Of a stretch of DNA of 64,000 nt, positions 1-7,730 are shown one piece after another (position 1 is the stretch's first letter; each line of letters opens with the position of its first letter). The stretch spans positions 186,001 to 250,000 of the forward strand of contig NZ_JAGGLM010000001.1 in assembly GCF_017874415.1 (NCBI RefSeq), written 5' to 3'. Under the pieces are notes generated by a model. The model had not been told where the DNA came from. It did no database searches and saw nothing but the letters and a program-made list of their open reading frames with translations. The DNA comes from Clostridium algifaecis (lineage in GTDB: Bacteria > Bacillota > Clostridia > Clostridiales > Clostridiaceae). The position numbers and the translations under genes are program-made.

Positions 1-576
1 GATAATGATCTGAACTATACGGATTATTGTATAGGATTTGATACGACTTTGAACACAGTCCTTGGATGTATTAAAAATATAAAAGATACTGATAGTTCCC
101 ATGAGAAAACTACTATTGTTGAAGTTATGGGAAGGTATTGTGGTGATTTGGCACTGTATTCGGCTCTGGCTGGAGGAGGAGAAATAATATCAACACCTGA
201 AAATAAATTGAGCTTTGATGACATATGTGAAAAATTAGGTAAAAGCATTCAAAACGGCAAGAAAGACAACATCATAATAGTGACTGAGAGAATGTATGAC
301 ATTGATGATCTCCAAAAATATATTGAGTGTAAACTTCACATTAATATAAGGAGTACAGTGCTGGGATTCATACAAAGAGGAGGAAATCCATCTGCTTTTG
401 ATAGAGTACTGGCCTTTAAAATGGGTGTGAAAGCTGTGAAACTATTAATGAATGGATTCTCAAACAAAGCCGTTGGAATTAGAAATAACAAAATTATATA
501 TGTAAATTTTGATGAAGTAAACAGTGAAAACAACAACAGACAAAAAGACTATGACTTATTGAATATGTTTTTTTAA
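1..576 (+). CDS. 6-phosphofructokinase paralogue, C-terminal part (5' end outside window)
   Basis: The frame is open from base 1 and aligns without gaps to residue 127 onward of E. coli PfkA, so about 126 residues are missing upstream. The catalytic DND pair, VEVMGRYCGDL (Met169, Arg171), the substrate Glu in TER (222) and Arg in NIRSTVLG (243) are all present. Two fructose-6-phosphate contacts differ from canonical PfkA: Arg162 is Lys (SSHEK) and His249 is Phe (LGFIQRGG). It is therefore likely a second, divergent PFK that acts on an altered substrate or is regulated differently, not the main glycolytic enzyme. The stop codon overlaps the ribosome binding site of the exporter gene 14 bases downstream, so the two are probably co-transcribed. 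Confidence 0.85.
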   Translation, partial: DNDLNYTDYCIGFDTTLNTVLGCIKNIKDTDSSHEKTTIVEVMGRYCGDLALYSALAGGGEIISTPENKLSFDDICEKLGKSIQNGKKDNIIIVTERMYDIDDLQKYIECKLHINIRSTVLGFIQRGGNPSAFDRVLAFKMGVKAVKLLMNGFSNKAVGIRNNKIIYVNFDEVNSENNNRQKDYDLLNMFF

Positions 577-590
577 GGAGTGTTTCAATT

Positions 591-1985
591 ATGATGGTAA
601 GCAGTAAAAATAGAAATAACACTGCACTTGTAGTTTTTACACTTTCGCTTGCTACTCTTATGTCTTCTATTGATACAAATATTGTAAATATTGCACTTCC
701 TGCAATAGAGAAATCATTAAATATAAGTTTTGCCAGTGTACAGTGGATAGCTTTGGGATATTTACTTGCAGTTACTTCATTGATAGTAAGCATAGGAAGA
801 ATTGGAGATATATTTGGCAAAAGGTCTATATTTATCTGTGGAATTGCAATATTTACGGTAGCCTCTTTACTTTGTGGTGTAGCAGGGTCCATTTATATGC
901 TCATATTGTTCAGAATACTTCAAGGTATAGGTGGAGCAGTACTTACTGCACTGTCCTTTGCTATTGTAGGTGATCTTGTTCCAAAAAACAAATTAGTTCA
1001 AAGCATGGGAATTCTAACGTCTATGCTTCCAATAGGGATTGCTCTAGGACCGGCAGTTGGTGGCATGCTTATAGGCTTAACTGGCTGGAGATTCATTTTC
1101 TTTTTTAATGTTCCCATAGGAATATTGGCATTTATTCTGACTTTAAGGTTTCCTGAAATCCCGATAACTGAGCATGTGGAAAAGTTTGACCTTGCAGGAG
1201 TATTTATATTGGCAGGTATACTTGTTTGCTATAATTTGGGTATAACTTTTGCAGAAGCTCAAGGTATGAGTTTCATGGTTGTATTGCTTATTGCTGCTGC
1301 GTTTTTTGGAACTGCCATATTTATATTTTATGAAGGAAAAATAAAATTTCCAATTGTAGAATTAGATATGTTTAAAAATCCTGTGTTTAGTGGAAGTCTT
1401 GCCATAGCTGTACTGCTTTATGCAGTAATTACTGGATCAACTCTTATATTTCCTTTTTATCTCCAGCAGGCAATGGGCTATTCTACATTCATGTCGGGAT
1501 TATTGATCGCTTCAGGGCCAATTGGATGTGCCATTTTTAGCCCTATTGCGGGAAGGGCTTCCAACTATTTTGGAGATCATAAAGTTATGATGTTTGGAAT
1601 AGCAGCCTTTACCTTTGGTGTTTTTATGATGTCCAAATTAAATACTTTTTCAAGTGCAGTTGCCTTTGCAATAACATTTTTCTTTTTTGATGGAAGTATT
1701 GCTTTCTTTCAGACTCCAAATAATGCATGTATAATATCTATGTCTAAACCTGAAAAAAGAGGATTGTCATCTGGACTTTTAAATTTGTCTCGAAGTATTG
1801 GACAGACAACCGGATCTTCATTGATAGGAGCAATATTTTATTTCTTTACAGGAACCAAATCTGCAGCAGAATTTAATCCAATAAATATTACTTTTGGGAT
1901 GAGCAATACGTGTTTGGTTTCAGCAGGTATAATGATTTGTGCGTTGATTATAGGATTCTTCACTATTTTAAATGTACACTCGTAA
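591..1985 (+). CDS. MFS multidrug exporter, DHA2 (14-TM, EmrB/QacA) family
   Basis: A 464-residue, strongly hydrophobic protein with about 14 predicted membrane spans. Near residue 30 it has the DHA2-type start SSIDTNIVNIALPAIE. Around residues 67-80 lies MFS motif A (IGRIGDIFGKR), and near 155 the antiporter motif C (GIALGPAVGGMLIG). This family exports drugs or other hydrophobic compounds in exchange for protons; the substrate cannot be told from sequence. The ATG at 591 lies ten bases after AAGGAG; a second ATG follows immediately at 594. It is coupled to the phosphofructokinase gene by a 14-base gap and followed by a terminator. Confidence 0.85.
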   Translation: MMVSSKNRNNTALVVFTLSLATLMSSIDTNIVNIALPAIEKSLNISFASVQWIALGYLLAVTSLIVSIGRIGDIFGKRSIFICGIAIFTVASLLCGVAGSIYMLILFRILQGIGGAVLTALSFAIVGDLVPKNKLVQSMGILTSMLPIGIALGPAVGGMLIGLTGWRFIFFFNVPIGILAFILTLRFPEIPITEHVEKFDLAGVFILAGILVCYNLGITFAEAQGMSFMVVLLIAAAFFGTAIFIFYEGKIKFPIVELDMFKNPVFSGSLAIAVLLYAVITGSTLIFPFYLQQAMGYSTFMSGLLIASGPIGCAIFSPIAGRASNYFGDHKVMMFGIAAFTFGVFMMSKLNTFSSAVAFAITFFFFDGSIAFFQTPNNACIISMSKPEKRGLSSGLLNLSRSIGQTTGSSLIGAIFYFFTGTKSAAEFNPINITFGMSNTCLVSAGIMICALIIGFFTILNVHS

Positions 1986-2010
1986 TATAATGCTTTTGTA
2001 ATATTCAAGA

Positions 2011-2041
2011 CTGTTTCCTTTTGAATGGAAGCAGCTTTTTT
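2011..2041 (+). terminator. Rho-independent terminator after MFS gene
   Basis: Arms CTGTTTCC and GGAAGCAG form an 8-bp stem with one G-T pair around an 8-base loop, followed by C and six T. It separates the pfk/MFS unit from natAB. Confidence 0.8.
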
Positions 2042-2132
2042 ATATTAATTGTTATTTTATTAAATATTTATTAAAATTCTAATATAGTATATAATTATTG
2101 GTAACAAACTTATATTAATTGGGAGTGAGAAA

Positions 2133-2861
2133 ATGCTTGAAATAAAAGGAGTGAGCAAGAAATTTAAGCAAACAAAAGTAGTAGATAACTTGTCATTTAA
2201 TGTTCATGAAGGAGAAATAGTTGGATTACTAGGCGAAAATGGAGCAGGTAAAACCACAACTTTAAGAATGATTTCTACTATGTTAAAGCCAAGTGAAGGA
2301 AGTATAGAAATAAATGGATATGATGTTGTTAGGAATCCTTCTAAAGTTAGACGTGAAATAGGAATTCTATTTGGAGGAGAAGTAGGCATTTATGATAGGC
2401 TATCGGCTAGAGAAAATATGGAGTATTTCGGTAAATTATATGGCATGAATCAAGATGAAATAAATAAAAGGATAGATGAACTTACAGAAGATCTTGAAAT
2501 GGGCGAATATATGGATAGGAAAGCTGGCAAGTTTTCTAGAGGAATGAAACAGAAAGTATCTATAGCAAGAACTATAATCCATTCCCCAAATGTAATGCTA
2601 TTTGACGAGCCAAGTACAGGATTAGATGTTTCTGCTGCAAGAGTTATACATGAATTTATATTGAAGTGCAAAAAGGAAAGCAAAGTAATACTTTTATCTT
2701 CACATTCTATGACAGAAGTAGAAAAACTGTGTGACAGAGTAGTTATAATTCATAAGGGGAAGCTTATAGAAGAAGGAACTATAGAATATTTAAAAACGAA
2801 ATATAATAATGATGATTTGGAAGAAGTATTTGTTACATTGATACGTGGAGGTAAAAAATGA
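2133..2861 (+). CDS. natA: ABC transporter ATP-binding protein, NatA-like
   Basis: The 242-residue ATPase has Walker A GENGAGKTT (residues 34-42), a degenerate signature FSRGMKQK near 133, Walker B with the D-loop VMLFDEPSTGLD (about 154-165) and the H-loop SSHSM (about 189). The overall sequence resembles NatA of the Bacillus NatAB sodium exporter. Its stop overlaps the start of the permease gene (ATGA), so the two are translationally coupled and form one exporter. The start follows GGGAGTGAG. The exported substrate, Na+ or another compound, is inferred from family resemblance only. Confidence 0.8.
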   Translation: MLEIKGVSKKFKQTKVVDNLSFNVHEGEIVGLLGENGAGKTTTLRMISTMLKPSEGSIEINGYDVVRNPSKVRREIGILFGGEVGIYDRLSARENMEYFGKLYGMNQDEINKRIDELTEDLEMGEYMDRKAGKFSRGMKQKVSIARTIIHSPNVMLFDEPSTGLDVSAARVIHEFILKCKKESKVILLSSHSMTEVEKLCDRVVIIHKGKLIEEGTIEYLKTKYNNDDLEEVFVTLIRGGKK

Positions 2862-4027
2862 GTAATTTTTGGGTGATTTTAAAAAAGGAACTTATAGATA
2901 TATTCAGAGATAAGAAAACTATTTTATTTACTATATTACTTCCTATTATAATGTATCCTGCAATGTTTAAAATAATAGATTATACAATGAAGGATGCCAC
3001 AAGTTCTGTTGAAAAAAATGTTGATATTGCATATAAGGGCGATACAAATTCTTCTGTTTATAAAATGTTAAAGAGTATGAAAAATATAACAATGGATAAT
3101 AGCGGAAATGAAAATGAAAAACTAAACAAAGGTAAAATATCACTTATAATTGAGGTACCTAAAGACTTTGATTCTAAGATTTCAAAGGAAAGTGAAACTG
3201 ATATTAAGATTATATATGATGAAGATTCTAATAAATCGACCATGGCATCTTCTATGATAAAAGAAATATTCAATAAATATAGCAAATCTGTTGTTGATAA
3301 AAGATTACAGGCAAAGGGAATTAAAACTGAATTGCTTATCCCTTTTGAAATAAAGGAGCAAACTTCAGATAAGCAAACTAAAGATTCTATGGCACAGGGA
3401 ATACTAAACATACTTCCAACTATACTAATTATTTTTATGATAAGTCCAACTGTTGGGATAGCGGCAGACCTTATAGCAGGAGAGAAGGAGAGAGGAACTT
3501 TCGAGCCTCTTTTGTCAACATCTACAAGTAGAATGTCTATATTCTGGGGAAAGCTTATAGCTATTTCAACTATTGCAATAATTACGTTAATAGTTACATT
3601 AGCATCTATGATAGGTTCAATGCTATATACATTCTCTAGTGGAGGTAACTTTACTATTCCAATAGGTGCATTTGCTATAATTGGTATAGTATCGATATTT
3701 GTATTAATAGCTCTAAGTTCTGTAGAGATATCTATAAGTATATTTGCACGTTCTATGAAAGAGGCAAATACGTATCTTGGAGGCTTTATTGTACCAGTAA
3801 TGATTTTAACATATGTGCCTTTTATGATGGATGCTAAAAGTATAGGCTTTGTATTTTTTAATATTCCTGTAGTAAATGCAGTAGTAGTTATGAAAGAGGC
3901 TATTGCAGGAATATTTAATCCTGCACATATTGTTGTGGTACTAGGATGGCATGTTATATATGTGATAGCTACAGTATTTTTGGCAAAGGTTATGTTTTCT
4001 AAAGAAGAAGTTGTATTTAGATCTTAA
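2858..4027 (+). CDS. natB: ABC-2 type permease, NatB-like
   Basis: The 389-residue membrane partner of the NatA-like ATPase. It has one N-terminal membrane segment (about residues 20-38), a large extracytoplasmic domain (about 40-180) rich in Lys, Asp and Ser, and about six membrane segments in the C-terminal half. The ABC-2 coupling motif AGEKERGTFEPLLSTS lies near residue 206. This layout is typical of NatB/YhaP-type exporters. It overlaps natA by four bases. Sodium export is the best guess, but several NatB homologues export antibiotics or peptides. Confidence 0.78.
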   Translation: MSNFWVILKKELIDIFRDKKTILFTILLPIIMYPAMFKIIDYTMKDATSSVEKNVDIAYKGDTNSSVYKMLKSMKNITMDNSGNENEKLNKGKISLIIEVPKDFDSKISKESETDIKIIYDEDSNKSTMASSMIKEIFNKYSKSVVDKRLQAKGIKTELLIPFEIKEQTSDKQTKDSMAQGILNILPTILIIFMISPTVGIAADLIAGEKERGTFEPLLSTSTSRMSIFWGKLIAISTIAIITLIVTLASMIGSMLYTFSSGGNFTIPIGAFAIIGIVSIFVLIALSSVEISISIFARSMKEANTYLGGFIVPVMILTYVPFMMDAKSIGFVFFNIPVVNAVVVMKEAIAGIFNPAHIVVVLGWHVIYVIATVFLAKVMFSKEEVVFRS

Positions 4028-4044
4028 AGGGGTGAGAGAATTTA

Positions 4045-4446
4045 ATGGAACATGAAGGAATGGTATCTATATGGCTTGGAAAATGTTCTGATATTAAAGA
4101 TTTGCAGCATTATCTTCAAGTCAATTATTCTAAGTTTGGTGATTATTTGAATTCTAAGTTTGAAATGGATTTTAAATTTGAATGTTTTGATGAAGATTTA
4201 AAGGAGATAAACTTTATTGAAAGAGACTCTGATTCATTTTCAGATATAATAAAAGATCAATCTTTTTCAGAAAATATTATTTCAGATTATAGCAAAAAAT
4301 TTATAGATAAACTTGATAGAGAGTATAATTCCATAATATTATTGTATGATTTTAATTATGATGGCTGTATAAAAGAGGCAAATGGGGATAATGTTTATGT
4401 AAAGTTTGTTGGAAGTTTTAAATATATAAAGATGAATAATATTTAA
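4045..4446 (+). CDS. Imm22-family (DUF4284) immunity-like protein, orphan
   Basis: A 133-residue acidic cytosolic protein. It matches my memory of the Imm22 pattern: an N-terminal VSIWLGKC strand, a LNSKFEMDF segment, a DEDL stretch and a C-terminal IILLYDFNYDG block. Imm22 proteins neutralise secreted polymorphic toxins from neighbouring cells. No toxin gene lies next to it; it follows natB after 17 bases with its own AAAGGGGTGAG binding site, and a decayed gene follows. It is therefore probably an orphan immunity gene kept for protection against kin toxins. The family call is from pattern recognition and needs a profile search. Confidence 0.65.
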   Translation: MEHEGMVSIWLGKCSDIKDLQHYLQVNYSKFGDYLNSKFEMDFKFECFDEDLKEINFIERDSDSFSDIIKDQSFSENIISDYSKKFIDKLDREYNSIILLYDFNYDGCIKEANGDNVYVKFVGSFKYIKMNNI

Positions 4447-4450
4447 ACTC

Positions 4451-4890
4451 ACATTAATAAATTCAGTAGATAAGTTTAGTATATCATATCCGGTTATGTC
4501 TGACAGATATACCAGGGCAAGTATAACAAAAATAAATAATGCAATAATAAATGAGGTAAGTGAGCTGTTTAAAAGTGAAGTACTTAAGGCTGATGTTATA
4601 GATTTTAATGAAGTGCTTGGAAGTTATGAAACAATGTTAAATAGAGCAAAAGTCTTAAGTATACTTTTTAGTATGTATACTTATATAAATAAAGCAGCTC
4701 ATGGTTTTACGGCGTATTCTTCTATAACAGTTGATGCTAATACCGGTGAAACTTATAATTTTAGTGATTTATTTAATGGAAAAGTATAACTCCTCATTAT
4801 TATGGGTTATTTAAAATCGAAATTCCCTATGATAAAATTAGAAACATTATAATGCCAGGTGGACTTATATCTAGAATTCTAAGTGAATAA
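4451..4890 (+). pseudogene. Decayed DUF4163/DUF3298 (PdaC/RsiV-like) gene
   Basis: Frame 2 is open from just after the immunity gene through SISYPVMSDRYTRAS and AHGFTAYSSITVDANTGE to a stop at 4787-4789. This is a DUF4163 domain without a signal peptide or an obvious start; the first ATG (4496) has no ribosome binding site. After the stop, frame 1 from about 4795 to the TAA at 4888 encodes YGLFKIEIPYDKIRN, the expected end of a DUF3298 domain. The middle of DUF3298 and the N-terminus are therefore lost and the two remnants are out of frame. Intact relatives are membrane- or wall-anchored proteins. Confidence 0.7.
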
Positions 4891-4897
4891 TGTATGA

Positions 4898-4924
4898 TGT
4901 AGGATTTATTCCTGCATTTTTTTT
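4898..4924 (+). terminator. Rho-independent terminator for plus-strand genes
   Basis: TGTAGGA and TCCTGCA form a 7-bp stem around TTTAT, followed by eight T. The hairpin overlaps the last codons of the convergent minus-strand gene, whose terminal Lys-Lys codons come from the T run. Confidence 0.7.
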
Positions 4925-5985
4925 AGTATTTTTTCCACAATTTTATTTATAAAATATGCTTTGTAAGATACATTATTATCATAAGAATAAATATCTGAGA
5001 TAATTAGATATTTTAGAGGTTCGTCTGGTGAAATATATACTTCTTTTAAAATTAAATCATTTATATTTGAAGCTCTGTTTGTAGAGTATGACCATTTAAC
5101 AATATTTGATGATAATAGCTTACTATAAGGCGGATTACTAAAACTATTTCCATTATCTATTGAAAAGCTGCTAAAAATTTTATTATGTTGTATCCATGAA
5201 CACCATATTTGTGTATGTGTTATAAAAAATGTACAGGAAATTATATCTTGATTTTCAGCAAGTTCAGTATATTTAAAATTGGCATTGGTACCAGCTGTAT
5301 AAATTATTTTATCATTATTCTTTTCGCTTCTTATATATAACGAGTGGACTCTATGGTTATATATGATTATGGAATAATTTTTATATGGATGAATAGATTT
5401 ATCTATTATATAAAATTTGGACCAATGTTTATCATCAAAAACTTTATAACCTAATTGATGATTATTTATCAACCTCTGATACATAATAAATAGTTTTTTA
5501 TTTTTCAATACGTAAACATTAAATGGAACATTATAATTGAATTTAACTGTGTCAATTATTTTAGGACTAGATAAATTATTTTTCCCATCAAATGTTTGAT
5601 GAAAAAGAGTTGATATACCTGTGATTTTATTTAAAATGCTATAAATGATATAAAGTTTATTTTTAATAACAACGGCTTTAAAATAAGGAGAAAATAATTC
5701 TCTGTGTATATTTTTTAAAATTTTCTGTTCACTCCAGGTTTCTCCATCACAGGTAGTTAAATTTATTTCGCCGTTTATATCCTCGTATAAAACGCATATT
5801 GTATCATCTGGGAATAAAACAACTGAAAAGTTTTTAGTGCCAGTATCTGTAACTAATTGATAGTTAGACTGTAAATTTTCTTTAAAAATCCTGTAAACAA
5901 TTCCTAGACATTCATTATAATAGAAATACCATACATTCCCACTGGATTGTTCTATAATATAAAAGTTTTCTCTGCTTATTTCCAT
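4906..5985 (-). CDS. Hypothetical beta-propeller-like protein of glycosylation island
   Basis: Function not recognised. The 359-residue protein has no signal peptide or membrane segment and is rich in Tyr, Ile, Asn and beta-strand patterns. Repeating units about 45-55 residues long contain Asp-x-x-x-Trp-Ser turns, for example CDGETWSEQKIL and FDDKHWSKFYII, and also SIDNGNSFSNP. That pattern suggests a sialidase- or lectin-like propeller. The ATG follows GAGGTG by nine bases. It diverges from the cysteine-rich gene and has a possible mother-cell promoter, so a role in spore surface assembly or glycan binding is possible but inferred. Confidence 0.6.
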   Translation of the reverse strand: MEISRENFYIIEQSSGNVWYFYYNECLGIVYRIFKENLQSNYQLVTDTGTKNFSVVLFPDDTICVLYEDINGEINLTTCDGETWSEQKILKNIHRELFSPYFKAVVIKNKLYIIYSILNKITGISTLFHQTFDGKNNLSSPKIIDTVKFNYNVPFNVYVLKNKKLFIMYQRLINNHQLGYKVFDDKHWSKFYIIDKSIHPYKNYSIIIYNHRVHSLYIRSEKNNDKIIYTAGTNANFKYTELAENQDIISCTFFITHTQIWCSWIQHNKIFSSFSIDNGNSFSNPPYSKLLSSNIVKWSYSTNRASNINDLILKEVYISPDEPLKYLIISDIYSYDNNVSYKAYFINKIVEKILKKMQE

Positions 5986-6020
5986 TAATATATTTTCACC
6001 TCTAGAGAAGTACTCTTATA

Positions 6021-6048
6021 TAAAATATGAATAATGACATTGATATTA
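6021..6048 (-). promoter_or_regulatory. Possible sigma-E/sigma-K promoter for the propeller gene
   Basis: On the minus strand CATATTTTA (complement of 6021-6029) fits the CATA-start -10 element of mother-cell sigma factors. AATA lies 14 bases upstream as a weak sigma-E -35. The match is short in AT-rich DNA, so the call is tentative. Confidence 0.3.
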
Positions 6049-6103
6049 TAACAAAAATACTTAAAACTGTAACATTTTAAATCGTATTACGTAAAATATT
6101 ATT

Positions 6104-6118
6104 ATAAGTAATACTTAT
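6104..6118. promoter_or_regulatory. Perfect 15-base dyad upstream of cysteine-rich gene
   Basis: ATAAGTA-A-TACTTAT is a perfect inverted repeat with 7-base arms, 12 bases ahead of the AAGGAG site of the cysteine-rich gene. It could be an operator or a leader hairpin. It is entirely weak-pairing except for one G-C per arm. Confidence 0.3.
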
Positions 6119-6145
6119 CATTATTCAATAAAGGAGAGATAATAA

Positions 6146-6754
6146 GTGAAGGATATTCAAGAAATAATGATGGAAATAGACAATATAACAAAAAAACAAT
6201 TAGCAGTTGATTTGAGCGATGATGAAAAAAAAGAATTAGCTGGTTTAATTCAGACATCACCTGATGTTGTTCTTCAGCAAGATTCTTCTGATCCATGTTG
6301 CAATCCAACTACACCGCCAACTACTTGTCCACCATGTACACCTGGAACTTTCTGTTGCCTAATTCAAGTTCCAACTGATTTTACATTTATAAATGGACAA
6401 TTACATGCAGGAGTTTCTTCAGGATCGAATTTTACTGTTATTCCATCAGCAGATAGATGTCAGGCAACACTTGCAAATGGATGCACAGTATTATTGAATA
6501 GGGCAAAAGTAACTGGAACTGTTAAAGTATTTGCAAGTTTGGGATTTAAAGATACAAGTGGAAATTGTGCTTTTTTATGCTGCTCTGATTGTATATGCTT
6601 TTGCAATTCAGATGTAGTTTGCTGCGGCACTATTGATCCTGCATCAGTAAAGTTTTTGGTTAGCGACTTAAGTTACAGGAATCTTGGACCTATTGGTAGT
6701 AATTGTGTTACAAATGTATTTGAAATTACAGGAAAAGTTACACCTACATGTTAA
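6146..6754 (+). CDS. Cysteine-rich surface/spore-coat-like protein with Pro-Thr segment
   Basis: A 202-residue protein with no recognised family. An acidic, helical N-terminus (about 1-48) is followed by a Pro/Thr/Cys segment (about 49-70: NPTTPPTTCPPCTPGT) and a beta-rich body. It has 18 cysteines, many as CC pairs, clustered near residues 50-70 and 145-170, and it ends in Cys. There is no signal peptide. Such composition is common in cross-linked coat or exosporium proteins, and the Thr/Pro run is a plausible O-glycosylation acceptor for the glycosyltransferases next door. The GTG start follows AAGGAGAG by seven bases. It converges on the glycosyltransferase operon across a shared terminator. 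Confidence 0.6.
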   Translation: MKDIQEIMMEIDNITKKQLAVDLSDDEKKELAGLIQTSPDVVLQQDSSDPCCNPTTPPTTCPPCTPGTFCCLIQVPTDFTFINGQLHAGVSSGSNFTVIPSADRCQATLANGCTVLLNRAKVTGTVKVFASLGFKDTSGNCAFLCCSDCICFCNSDVVCCGTIDPASVKFLVSDLSYRNLGPIGSNCVTNVFEITGKVTPTC

Positions 6755-6755
6755 T

Positions 6756-6797
6756 AATTACAAATAAGGGAACAGTAATATTCCCTTATTTGTAATT
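6756..6797. terminator. Perfect 17-bp stem between convergent genes
   Basis: AATTACAAATAAGGGAA pairs perfectly with its complement around an 8-base loop (CAGTAATA). It lies between the ends of the cysteine-rich gene and the minus-strand glycosyltransferase operon. No strong T run follows on either side, so it may act on both strands or protect 3' ends. Confidence 0.65.
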
Positions 6798-6820
6798 TAC
6801 ATATTTTTATATAGCATTAA

Positions 6821-7711
6821 CTAAAATGGAATCATAAATTTTTTAAAGAAATAGTCATCATCATGAATGCGTTCATTTAAATACTTTTCTCTCTGTTTAA
6901 GTATTGAATTAAAGTTGACTTTAATATTTTTTGCTGCATCGGTAAAAAGCAAGTTTTTATTTGCGATATTAATGGTCTTAATAATTCTCTCTTTTTTGAA
7001 ATGGGAATAGGCAATGCAGAGCATATTATATATAAAATCTACATTAGTAACTTTATAAGGGTGTTTTTTTCTAAAAAGATGTTTAACTTTTATATATGGA
7101 TTGATTATAGTCTTGTAACCATAAAGCCAGGCTTTAAAACAGAGTTCTTCGTCTTCTTTTCCCCATACATGAAACAGGTGGTCGAAGCCATTTATTTTTT
7201 CAAAAGCTTCTCTTTCTATACAAAAAGCACATCCACAAGCAATTGGAATTTCAGAGATACAATTGGGATTTTGAATTAACCATACAACATTAAGATTGCT
7301 ATCCCAGGTTTGTCCATAACCTGCTGAAAGGCTGTTGTTTATATCTACAATGCAGGGCGCTATTATATGGGCATTGTGAGTTCTTAATGAATTTACCAGA
7401 TTGTCTAACCAACCATCTGGTACTTTTATATGGGCATCACAAAAAAATAGATACTTCCCGTGGGAAGCCTTTGCACCCTCATTTCTTGCCATGGAAGCAC
7501 CTAAATTATTAGTCTTTATTAGAGTAATATCTTTATATTCATGTGATTTTAAAAATTCTGCACTTAAATCCCGGGAGTCATCATCTACCACTATTATTTC
7601 AAATTTAAGAGAATTTTTGGATTTCATAATGGATTCTACAGTCCACTTTAAATTATTCACTTCATTTTTACAGGGAATAATTATAGATGCATCTATTGAA
7701 GTTTCTATCAA
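6821..7711 (-). CDS. GT2 glycosyltransferase with DxH motif
   Basis: A soluble GT-A fold glycosyltransferase of about 296 residues. The nucleotide-binding block is SIIIPCKNEVNN...EIIVVDDDS. FFCDAHIKVPDGWLD provides the metal-binding Asp-Ala-His (DxH, as in polypeptide GalNAc-transferases). GKEDEELCFKAWLYG holds the likely base. The in-frame GTG at 7720 overlaps the AAGGAG ribosome binding site, so the TTG at 7711 (spacing nine) is the likely start; this also matches the paralogue at 11727. It is the last gene of the minus-strand operon, 19 bases after the preceding stop. The acceptor is unknown. Confidence 0.78.
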   Translation of the reverse strand: MIETSIDASIIIPCKNEVNNLKWTVESIMKSKNSLKFEIIVVDDDSRDLSAEFLKSHEYKDITLIKTNNLGASMARNEGAKASHGKYLFFCDAHIKVPDGWLDNLVNSLRTHNAHIIAPCIVDINNSLSAGYGQTWDSNLNVVWLIQNPNCISEIPIACGCAFCIEREAFEKINGFDHLFHVWGKEDEELCFKAWLYGYKTIINPYIKVKHLFRKKHPYKVTNVDFIYNMLCIAYSHFKKERIIKTINIANKNLLFTDAAKNIKVNFNSILKQREKYLNERIHDDDYFFKKFMIPF

Positions 7712-7730
7712 AATTAACACTCCTTATTAA

